In this document: positions 30,857 through 37,000 of the stretch, piece by piece
Layout of the letters: each line of letters begins with the position of its first letter
How positions within the stretch are numbered: position 1 is the stretch's first letter
Source: a virus
DNA length: 37,112 nucleotides
IMG/VR virus record: IMGVR_UViG_3300018421_000080
Coordinates: 1-37,112 of that record
Reading direction: 5' to 3' (one strand)
Notes under the pieces: generated by a model
The model's database searches: none
Seen by the model: only the letters and a program-made list of their open reading frames with translations
Told to the model about the DNA's origin: nothing
Program-made: the position numbers and the translations under genes

Positions 30857-31271
30857 TGGTAAGACCTGGTTAGCAAAACAATTAGCATACCACTTTCTAG
30901 TACCACATCACAATGCTGATACCTATCGTGAATATAATGATGATTGGGACTTCAGCGAAATGGGTCGTGCTCGTCAGGCAAGACGTATGAGTATGCAGTG
31001 GGGCATTTTAGATTTTGTTTGTCCAACTGAAGCACTTCGTCGTATTACCAAGCCTGACTATATAATATGGATGGATACGATCACAGAAGGTCGGTACCAG
31101 GATACAAATAAATTATTTCAATCTCCAGAAGTGTACGATGTAAGGATCATAGAATGGATTGGACAAAACCTACTACACAACTACTTGGAAGATTTCAACC
31201 CTGGCATCAAGGGCATACAGAGCTTTTTAAACGAGCGCATGCCACTACTGGGCAGTGTGTTCTCCTCGTAA
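30825..31271 (+). CDS. P-loop kinase (APS kinase/RNK-like), tail overprinted
   Basis: P-loop kinase with Walker A G-L-P-G-S-G-K-T (7-14), an A-D-T-Y-R-E-Y-N-D-D-W-D-F segment (32-44) and R-Q-A-R-R-M, resembling adenylylsulfate-kinase-like phage proteins. In remembered homologues the kinase continues into a nucleotidyltransferase domain. Here the equivalent domain is encoded in a different frame from 31154, so residues 111-148 of this product are read from DNA that encodes the next protein and probably form an unrelated tail. It overlaps the previous gene by 32 nt and the next by 118 nt. Confidence 0.72.
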   Translation: MKILIMGLPGSGKTWLAKQLAYHFLVPHHNADTYREYNDDWDFSEMGRARQARRMSMQWGILDFVCPTEALRRITKPDYIIWMDTITEGRYQDTNKLFQSPEVYDVRIIEWIGQNLLHNYLEDFNPGIKGIQSFLNERMPLLGSVFSS

Positions 31272-31522
31272 GAAAAACCCCACTTGACGAAAATAACCCC
31301 CTCGACGTAGTTAAGGTCATGGACAATATTGTCGAAGCTTTAACTACCGAGGGGTTTACTTTGGATGAAGATTATATTATAATGGTAGTACCAAACATCA
31401 CTGATATTTCTTATGGTCGTGATGTCGGTTACTCTATTACACAACATGATCTTGGTGAAGACGTACATAAAATCTCTGCAACAGAGATCAGAAAACAAAT
31501 GAGAGCACGCGGAGAGATATGA
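31154..31522 (+). CDS. nucleotidyltransferase (HxGH type)
   Basis: Adenylyl/cytidylyltransferase fold: L-L-G-R-F-Q-P-W-H-Q-G-H with His18/His21 and the C-terminal I-S-A-T-E-I-R-K-Q-M, as in NMN adenylyltransferase and ATP-sulfurylase-like proteins. It initiates independently: a TAAGGA ribosome site lies 8 nt before the ATG. It starts 118 nt before the end of the kinase gene, in the -1 frame relative to it, and seems to be the second half of a split kinase-nucleotidyltransferase fusion. Its end overlaps gp41 by 4 nt. The substrate is unknown; NAD or sulfate metabolism are options. Confidence 0.78.
   Translation: MDWTKPTTQLLGRFQPWHQGHTELFKRAHATTGQCVLLVRKTPLDENNPLDVVKVMDNIVEALTTEGFTLDEDYIIMVVPNITDISYGRDVGYSITQHDLGEDVHKISATEIRKQMRARGEI
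31355..31383 (+). promoter_or_regulatory. early promoter upstream of gene 41, inside the nucleotidyltransferase gene
   Basis: GGGG then TTTACT (31355-31360), 17 nt, TATAAT (31378-31383). It is 135 nt before the helicase start. It lies within coding sequence but fits the exact pattern of the intergenic promoters. Confidence 0.65.
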
Positions 31523-32883
31523 TAGCAAATATAGAACAAACTGTCCTTCGTAACCTACTGGTCAACGAACCGTATATGCGCAAAGTGTTACCGTTCATCA
31601 AACCAGAATACTTCGAAGGTGTATACCAAAAGCTATTCAAAGAAGTAGCTAAGTATGTGGCAAAGTACAACCGATTGCCAACTGCAGAATCATTTAAGAT
31701 TGAACTTGATGATTCCAATCTAACCGAAGAACAATACCGTCACGCAGTAGAAATCATCCCAGAGATCTTTAAGAAAGAAGAAGTGGATGATGAATGGCTA
31801 TATGACAAGACAGAGAAATGGTGTCAGGATCGTGCACTGTATAATGCAGTCATGGAATCAATCAATATTATTGATGGTAAGCATGCCACACTAACAAAGA
31901 ATGCACTACCAGATATCCTTACAAAGGCACTTGGTGTTTCATTTGATACAAATATTGGTCACGACTATATTGAAGATGTGGAATCACGTTACGAATTCTA
32001 TCACAACAAAGAAGAACGTATCCCATTCGATCTACATCTATTCAATGAGATCACTAAAGATGGTGTACCGAATAAGACACTCAACATTGCTCTGGCTGGT
32101 ACTGGCGTTGGTAAGTCTTTGTTTATGTGTCACGTTGCTGCAAGTGTACTATCACTCGGTAAGAATGTTCTTTATATTACCATGGAGATGGCAGAAGAAC
32201 GTATTGCTGAACGTATCGACGCTAATCTATTGAACATCCCTATTGACCAGATGGAAAATGTATCAAAGGGTATGCTTACTGAAAAGGTAAACCGTCTAAA
32301 GACAAAGACAAATGGTAAACTGATTATTAAGGAATATCCAACAGGTGCAGCGAATGCTAACCACTTCCGAGCACTACTCAACGAACTGAAGCTAAAGAAA
32401 TCCTTTGAACCAGATATGATCTTTATTGATTATCTAAATATCTGTGCATCATCACGTATGAAAGCCATGGGAGGATCTATCAATTCATACACTTACATTA
32501 AAGCAATTGCTGAAGAGTTACGTGGTCTTGCGGTCGAGTTCGACTTACCGATCTTCTCTGCAACGCAGACGACTCGTTCAGGTTATACTAACTCGGATCC
32601 TGGGCTTGAAGATACGTCCGAGTCTTTTGGATTACCCGCTACCGCTGATCTAATGTTTGCCCTTGTATCTAGTGAAGAACTAGAACAACAAGGACAGATT
32701 ATGGTCAAGCAATTAAAAAATAGATATAATGATCCAAACAAGCACAAAAGGTTCATTCTAAATATAGATAGAAGTAGGATGAGACTTTTCGACGCAGAGG
32801 CACAAGATCATGATTTAGTACAAGACACACCAGCGTTCGATAACGGTGAGATAGCAGAACGATTTGCAGATTTTAAATTATAG
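31519..32883 (+). CDS. 41: replicative helicase (gp41, DnaB-like)
   Basis: Hexameric 5'-3' helicase of the replisome. 454 residues (T4 gp41 475): N-terminal helical domain (residues 1-150), then the RecA-like domain with Walker A A-G-T-G-V-G-K-S (193-200), Y-I-T-M-E-M-A-E-E-R-I-A-E-R-I, Walker B M-I-F-I-D-Y-L-N-I-C and S-A-T-Q-T-T-R-S-G, which correspond to the DnaB-family H1-H4 motifs. The ATG overlaps the nucleotidyltransferase stop. Primase gp61, often adjacent in T4, is not in this window. Confidence 0.96.
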   Translation: MIANIEQTVLRNLLVNEPYMRKVLPFIKPEYFEGVYQKLFKEVAKYVAKYNRLPTAESFKIELDDSNLTEEQYRHAVEIIPEIFKKEEVDDEWLYDKTEKWCQDRALYNAVMESINIIDGKHATLTKNALPDILTKALGVSFDTNIGHDYIEDVESRYEFYHNKEERIPFDLHLFNEITKDGVPNKTLNIALAGTGVGKSLFMCHVAASVLSLGKNVLYITMEMAEERIAERIDANLLNIPIDQMENVSKGMLTEKVNRLKTKTNGKLIIKEYPTGAANANHFRALLNELKLKKSFEPDMIFIDYLNICASSRMKAMGGSINSYTYIKAIAEELRGLAVEFDLPIFSATQTTRSGYTNSDPGLEDTSESFGLPATADLMFALVSSEELEQQGQIMVKQLKNRYNDPNKHKRFILNIDRSRMRLFDAEAQDHDLVQDTPAFDNGEIAERFADFKL

Positions 32884-32892
32884 GAGAATATT

Positions 32893-33138
32893 ATGGGAAA
32901 GAAAAGATCACGGGCACATCAGGTATCAAAAGGTGAACGACGGCCACTCGATCGTGCAATACAAAAGGCTACACGTCGTGAATACAGAAACCGCTTTGAA
33001 CGTCATATGAATCAGCTTCGAGCACATCTTGCTGGTAAGCCAACAATGATTACTATTGCTAATCCTAACCCACAGGAAACCAATAAGCCATTCATTCGTG
33101 TTCCTGGTAAAGAATATTTTAATAAAACAGGTCGATAA
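32893..33138 (+). CDS. small basic protein after gp41 (81 aa)
   Basis: Basic protein M-G-K-K-R-S-R-A-H-Q-V-S-K-G-E-R-R with a helical middle and a closing I-A-N-P-N-P-Q-E-T-N-K-P-F-I-R-V. The N-P-N-x-x-E-T-N-K-x-F-I end recalls a conserved small protein of marine T4-like phages at this location. The many Arg and Lys residues suggest nucleic acid binding, which is inference. GGAG lies 7 nt before the ATG. It is 9 nt after gp41 and 3 nt before thyX. Confidence 0.82.
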   Translation: MGKKRSRAHQVSKGERRPLDRAIQKATRREYRNRFERHMNQLRAHLAGKPTMITIANPNPQETNKPFIRVPGKEYFNKTGR

Positions 33139-33141
33139 ATT

Positions 33142-33816
33142 ATGAAAGCACGTTTGATATCTGCAAGCTCTCCTACCAATCACTTTGTTGGTATTGAAAG
33201 CGTACAAGATCTTATTGCACACGCAGCACGTGTGTCCAATCCAGGTAATCAGAATAATAGTGATACAGCAGGCAAGCTACTCAACTACTTGATTAAGCAC
33301 AAACACTGGTCACCGTTTGAAATGGCTAGTGCATGTATTGAGGTGGAAACTACACGTGATATTGCACGACAGTTATTGCGTCACCGTAGCTTTTCTTTTC
33401 AAGAGTTCAGCCAACGTTATGCTGATCCTACTAATGAGCTTTCATTTGTAACACGTGATGCACGTCTGCAAGATCCAAAGAATAGACAAAATAGTATTGA
33501 AACATCTGATACAGCCTTACAGGCTTGGTGGCATGCACAACAAGAATTTTTAATTGAGCACACTAAAAGAATATATATTGAGGCAATAGAAAGAGGTATA
33601 GCAAAAGAACAGGCACGTGCCGTACTACCAGAAGGTAACACTGTTTCACGACTATATGTAAATGGTACTATCCGTTCCTGGATTCATTACGTTGAACTAC
33701 GTAGTGGCCATGGTACACAACTAGAACATATTGAACTCGCGCGCGAGATCGGCCGGGCGATCACAGCTATCTTTCCAATGATAGAGGATTTTATTCATGG
33801 AAGTACAGATTCGTAA
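33142..33816 (+). CDS. thyX: FAD-dependent thymidylate synthase (ThyX)
   Basis: Flavin-dependent methylation of dUMP to dTMP. The signature R-H-R-S-F-S-F-Q-E-F-S-Q-R (80-92) is the ThyX motif R-H-R-x-x-S-x-N-E-x-S-x-R with N changed to Q; upstream W-S-P-F-E (56-60) and downstream R-S-W-I-H-Y are also typical. 224 residues, normal length. Its last 20 nt form the direct repeat shared with 34623-34642, so the protein ends G-S-T-D-S and the next gene starts inside it. Confidence 0.96.
   Translation: MKARLISASSPTNHFVGIESVQDLIAHAARVSNPGNQNNSDTAGKLLNYLIKHKHWSPFEMASACIEVETTRDIARQLLRHRSFSFQEFSQRYADPTNELSFVTRDARLQDPKNRQNSIETSDTALQAWWHAQQEFLIEHTKRIYIEAIERGIAKEQARAVLPEGNTVSRLYVNGTIRSWIHYVELRSGHGTQLEHIELAREIGRAITAIFPMIEDFIHGSTDS
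33797..33816 (+). repeat. 20-bp direct repeat, left copy
   Basis: ATGGAAGTACAGATTCGTAA, identical to 34623-34642. It contains the stop codon of thyX and the start codon of the glycosyltransferase gene in different frames. Confidence 0.97.
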
Positions 33817-34642
33817 TAAAGAAATCCTTACAGACCCCGACAGCTATATTGATCTTAAACCTTTAAATGATTTAAAAGTCTTAATCTGGCAAACCCACGT
33901 AGAACATTCTTATAACTATTTTGGTACATCGCCAGAACAGATAGAAGATTATAGAACAAATAGGAGCAGCTATAGTAACTTTTATAAGTTTAGTTCTTAT
34001 ACATGTAAAAGATATGCTGAACGATGGGGATTTGATTACAGATTTGATCTGTACGAAGAAGAAGAATATGAGCCTTTTGTATTTGGCCAATCAAACTTCG
34101 ATCAGTTTAAAGCTACAACATTTTTTAAAAAATATGATGCTGTTTTATATTTAGATACTGATGTTTTAATTATGCCATGGGCAGATAATATTATAGAAGA
34201 ATATTCACCAGAAAGAGATTGGAGTAATATATTTGTTAATACCATAATTGGGAATAAGTTAAAAAATGTTTATCTGCATCGATCCGGTTCCTGTAATACT
34301 GGTGTAGTTCTATACTTTAAAGAAGCTGCTGGGGGTGCAATAGATGTAAAACTTAGATCCAAAAGGTTTCTGAAAAACATAATTGAGGAAAATGCAGGTT
34401 TGTTAACCACCTTTCGATCTGGGCAATTTGATGACGATAAATTTTTTTATCTATTACATAATAAACTAGATGGATCTAGACTATGCCATTTGGATGCCAA
34501 GTATAATACGGATTTTTATAGTTATAATCAAAATCTAGAAAATATATCGTTTTTACATTGTTCTGGCGAGATGAAACAGTATATAGAAAGAATATATAAT
34601 AAAGTATACGATGGAGATCGAGATGGAAGTACAGATTCGTAA
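33797..34642 (+). CDS. glycosyltransferase-like protein (GT8-type)
   Basis: Nucleotide-sugar glycosyltransferase pattern: V-L-Y-L-D-T-D-V-L-I-M with the metal-binding D-T-D at 120-122, a central S-G-S-C-N-T-G-V-V-L and F-L-H-C-S-G-E-M-K near residue 252-260, like the H-x-x-G-x-x-K of GT8 enzymes. Acceptor unknown: phage DNA, virion or host glycan. It starts at a Shine-Dalgarno-preceded ATG (AGAGGA) inside the thyX end and stops inside the next gene, and both junctions are the same 20-bp repeat. AGA is the main Arg codon, unlike thyX, supporting insertion as a cassette. Confidence 0.8.
   Translation: MEVQIRNKEILTDPDSYIDLKPLNDLKVLIWQTHVEHSYNYFGTSPEQIEDYRTNRSSYSNFYKFSSYTCKRYAERWGFDYRFDLYEEEEYEPFVFGQSNFDQFKATTFFKKYDAVLYLDTDVLIMPWADNIIEEYSPERDWSNIFVNTIIGNKLKNVYLHRSGSCNTGVVLYFKEAAGGAIDVKLRSKRFLKNIIEENAGLLTTFRSGQFDDDKFFYLLHNKLDGSRLCHLDAKYNTDFYSYNQNLENISFLHCSGEMKQYIERIYNKVYDGDRDGSTDS
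34623..34642 (+). repeat. 20-bp direct repeat, right copy
   Basis: Second exact copy of the repeat at 33797-33816. It carries the stop of the glycosyltransferase gene and the start of the following oxygenase gene. The copies are 826 bp apart start to start. Confidence 0.97.
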
Positions 34643-35294
34643 CAGTGAGCTGATTGAACAGCTTGATGGTTTTATAAATGACTTTTATGCCATTGAGGGA
34701 TTCGATGATCCTGTATTCCACATGTACGACCCAAAGGATGCCAGAGAAAATGGTATTCTATATACGTCAGAAGAATATCTTCACAAACAAATGGCACTTG
34801 GAAGTAAGCACACTGGATTCCCTGAACAACACTTTTCACAACCTGTTGGTCAGATGGCACAAAGGAATCCGGATCAGTTTGCTGATGTTGCTTTCCGTGT
34901 AAGAAAAAAATTCCCAGAAGTTTTAGGCGTTCACTCGAGCGCACTATTCAACTATTATCCACCCGGTGGTTTCGTTGGTTGGCATACTAACTGGAATGCT
35001 AATGCCTACCAGATTCTTTTCACTTGGTCTAAGACTGGTGACGGATATTTCCGTTACTGGGATAATCAAGAAAAGAAAATTGTTCACATCGAGGATAAAC
35101 CAGGTTGGCAATGTAGATGGTACTACTTCGGAAGAGAGGATGAACCAGATTATCATTGCTGGCACGCAGCCTATGCAGGATGTGATAGATTTACACTTGC
35201 ATATAAATTTGTCAACGATAAGATTGGTACCGATAAGGATAGACAAGCTATTATCATGAGGGACCAGCTCATAGAAGAAATCGAGGAAGAATAA
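34623..35294 (+). CDS. 2OG-Fe(II) oxygenase-like protein, H-x-N variant
   Basis: Oxygenase-like double-stranded beta-helix: Y-Y-P-P-G-G-F-V-G-W-H-T-N-W-N (111-125) with His121 and Asn123 where the iron-binding H-x-D usually lies, distal His181 in C-W-H-A-A and Arg189 in D-R-F-T-L-A-Y-K-F. This W-H-T-N pattern occurs in phage oxygenase-like proteins, so either it is not the metal site or the site is altered. The substrate is unknown. The start at 34623 follows GGAG by 7 nt and sits in the right repeat; the ancestral neighbour was probably thyX. Confidence 0.75.
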   Translation: MEVQIRNSELIEQLDGFINDFYAIEGFDDPVFHMYDPKDARENGILYTSEEYLHKQMALGSKHTGFPEQHFSQPVGQMAQRNPDQFADVAFRVRKKFPEVLGVHSSALFNYYPPGGFVGWHTNWNANAYQILFTWSKTGDGYFRYWDNQEKKIVHIEDKPGWQCRWYYFGREDEPDYHCWHAAYAGCDRFTLAYKFVNDKIGTDKDRQAIIMRDQLIEEIEEE

Positions 35295-35295
35295 A

Positions 35296-35520
35296 ATGGC
35301 ACACATTTCTACTTACTGGGCCGGAAACGGTAAAGAAGGTTACGCAGAAGTTCATAAAAATATTGAAGAAGGAGGATGCTTCATTCGTTATTTTGATAGT
35401 AATGGTGTAAGATTTTTCACAGAAGAGTTTCCTGGTAAATCGATTCATTATGTTGAGGATGCTGCAGAGAATTGGGCACTAGGTATAAAAAAACTCGGAG
35501 GGGATTTACTTCTAGGTTAA
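35296..35520 (+). CDS. small unknown protein (74 aa)
   Basis: Compact predicted alpha/beta protein, M-A-H-I-S-T-Y-W-A-G-N-G-K-E-G-Y-A-E-V-H-K-N, then C-F-I-R-Y-F-D-S-N-G-V-R-F-F-T-E-E-F and a closing helix. No known domain. GGAAG precedes the ATG, one nt after the oxygenase stop. Its 3' end holds the -35 box of the next promoter. Confidence 0.8.
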   Translation: MAHISTYWAGNGKEGYAEVHKNIEEGGCFIRYFDSNGVRFFTEEFPGKSIHYVEDAAENWALGIKKLGGDLLLG

Positions 35521-35533
35521 CATTTGGTATAAT
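35505..35533 (+). promoter_or_regulatory. early promoter for the dNMP-kinase-like gene
   Basis: GGGGA then TTTACT (35505-35510), 17 nt, TATAAT (35528-35533), preceded by GG. The ATG is 9 nt after the -10, so the leader would be zero to a few nucleotides. Confidence 0.85.
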
Positions 35534-35542
35534 AGTTTTATT

Positions 35543-36037
35543 ATGAAAATATTGATAATTGGATATGGTCGGCATGGCAAAGATACAGTAGCAGAGTATC
35601 TCCGTGACCACTATGGCTTAACGTTTAAGTCTTCATCTATGCATTGTGCAGAGAATGCAGTATTCCCTGCACTCAAAGATATGTACGGTTATAATACTGT
35701 AGAAGAATGCTTTGCCGATCGTTCTAACCACCGCACAGAATGGTATGATCTTATCTCAAAGTATTGTGAATCAGATCCTGCCCGTATTGGTCGTGAGATC
35801 TTCGAAGTCTCTGATATGTACTGTGGTCTGAGAAACAAACGTGAGTTTCATGCCATTCGCAATAATGGTCTTGTAGATGTTACTATCTGGGTTGATCGTT
35901 CAGATTGGTTACCAGCTGAAGATAAATCAAGTAATACACTTGAACCTTGGATGGCTGATTATGTTATCGATAACAATCGTGACCTTGATGAGCTTTATTG
36001 TAACGTAGATGATCTAATGAGGAACATATGCAAATAA
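35543..36037 (+). CDS. deoxynucleoside monophosphate kinase-like P-loop protein
   Basis: P-loop kinase G-Y-G-R-H-G-K-D-T-V-A-E-Y-L (7-20), resembling T4 gp1 V-K-R-S-G-K-D-T-T-A-D-F. Later come V-S-D-M-Y-C-G-L-R-N-K-R-E-F, the counterpart of the gp1 P-D-T-R-Q segment, and V-T-I-W-V-D-R-S. T4 gp1 phosphorylates hydroxymethyl-dCMP, dTMP and dGMP. At 164 residues it is shorter than gp1 (241), so the exact substrate is open. It has its own early promoter and probably a leaderless mRNA, and overlaps the next gene by 10 nt. Confidence 0.72.
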   Translation: MKILIIGYGRHGKDTVAEYLRDHYGLTFKSSSMHCAENAVFPALKDMYGYNTVEECFADRSNHRTEWYDLISKYCESDPARIGREIFEVSDMYCGLRNKREFHAIRNNGLVDVTIWVDRSDWLPAEDKSSNTLEPWMADYVIDNNRDLDELYCNVDDLMRNICK

Positions 36038-36933
36038 AACCTATACAAAATGGTGTGGCTGTTGAGATAACAGATATTGATATTACAGCCTTTGATAAGA
36101 GTAGTGATTATGATTTTGTAAGAGATACATTACATAAACATCTTGTTGTGGTTATTAAAAATCAATCTACTAATCCATGGGAATATACACGTTTCATAGA
36201 AAATATAGGTAGAGTTGCTAACTATAATCAATTTGGATTTACTATAGATGCTGAAGAATATCCACGGGATCAAGTAGTTCCTACTAATCGGTTTAAAGGT
36301 GATACTTGGCGTTATCCTGTACAACGAGTAACAGGAAAAAAGAAAAAAGGTAAGTTTACTGGTATATTTGGTACAGGTAAACTAGATTGGCATGCTAACT
36401 TAAATGGGCCAGACCGCGCTGATGGTGTTGCACTACAAGGATGGGAACATTGTGAAAATACATCGACATCATTCCTGAACACTAATCTAGCATATAATGA
36501 CTTGGATCCGGGTATGTTAGATGAAATAAAAGATCTCTATTGTGAATATGAATATGCACCTGAAGTTTGGGCTGAAGGCTTACCTGAAGACCAACTTCGT
36601 CGTATGAAACAAAATTCAAATAAGTATAAAATGTGGTTAATCCAAGAGAACCTAAAAGGCGTAAAGGGTCTTTATTTTTATACGAATAATAGATGTAAAC
36701 TCATTTGTCCTGATCAGAGCCTTTATAATGAAATACATGATCATCTGTTTCAGGACAAATACATATATCAACACTGGTGGGAACCCGGTGATATTGTATT
36801 AATGGATCAGCTCTTGACTTTGCATAAGCGTGACCAAAATGATACAGAAATATTACAAAAGCGGGTATTACATAGAATTACTTTCAGAATTTCTAATGAA
36901 AATGGTTTTATAGCACGTAGAAACGATATATAA
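36028..36933 (+). CDS. TauD/TfdA-family oxygenase-like protein, H-x-N variant
   Basis: Taurine-dioxygenase-like 2OG oxygenase: N-terminal H-L-V-V-V-I-K-N-Q, then L-D-W-H-A-N-L-N-G-P-x-R (120-130) in the place of the family W-H-x-D, with His122 and Asn124, and a late I-V-L-M-D-Q-L-L-T-L-H-K-R with the distal His, followed by L-H-R-I-T-F-R-I. The iron-ligand Asp is replaced by Asn, an uncommon change. 301 residues, family length about 280. The substrate is unknown; relatives hydroxylate amino acids, sulfonates or carnitine precursors. The tmRNA-like piece follows. Confidence 0.8.
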   Translation: MQIKPIQNGVAVEITDIDITAFDKSSDYDFVRDTLHKHLVVVIKNQSTNPWEYTRFIENIGRVANYNQFGFTIDAEEYPRDQVVPTNRFKGDTWRYPVQRVTGKKKKGKFTGIFGTGKLDWHANLNGPDRADGVALQGWEHCENTSTSFLNTNLAYNDLDPGMLDEIKDLYCEYEYAPEVWAEGLPEDQLRRMKQNSNKYKMWLIQENLKGVKGLYFYTNNRCKLICPDQSLYNEIHDHLFQDKYIYQHWWEPGDIVLMDQLLTLHKRDQNDTEILQKRVLHRITFRISNENGFIARRNDI

Positions 36934-36935
36934 AG

Positions 36936-37000
36936 ATTGTAACGGTGAAGCAAACCAAAAGGTATACTGGACACGGGGGCAGTACCCGTCGCCTCCACCA
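36936..37000 (+). ncRNA. ssrA: tmRNA-like acceptor piece (permuted, two-piece type), partial
   Basis: Ends in a complete tRNA-like 3' half: a 5-bp T-stem ACGGG/CCCGT (36973-36977 with 36985-36989), a 7-nt loop GGCAGTA, an acceptor strand CGCCTCC (36990-36996), discriminator A and an encoded CCA (36998-37000). No matching GGAGGCG or GGGGGCG lies in the 90 nt upstream, so it is not a tRNA. In circularly permuted alphaproteobacterial tmRNA genes the acceptor piece precedes the coding piece, and the GGCAGTA-type loop fits what I recall of that family. The 5' boundary is approximate. The window ends with GGA, which could begin the partner strand. An integration site copied from a host ssrA gene is the alternative. 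Confidence 0.65.

Noticed and set aside
31100-31160. Programmed -1 frameshift joining the kinase and nucleotidyltransferase
   Set aside because: No canonical X-XXY-YYZ slippery heptamer is in the right frame before 31154, and a ribosome site and ATG support independent initiation.
33981-34009. - strand TTTACA, 17 nt, TATAAA inside the glycosyltransferase gene
   Set aside because: No G-run or GG, no - strand gene downstream, and the region is very AT-rich; probably chance.
36355-36383. TTTACT, 17 nt, TAAACT upstream of the tmRNA-like piece
   Set aside because: The -10 has only four of six matches and lies inside the TauD-like gene about 550 nt from the RNA; not strong enough to call.
36930-37000. 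A complete tRNA gene at the right edge
   Set aside because: Only the T-arm, acceptor 3' strand and CCA are present; no anticodon arm, D-arm or matching 5' acceptor strand is found upstream, and the T-loop is not of tRNA type.
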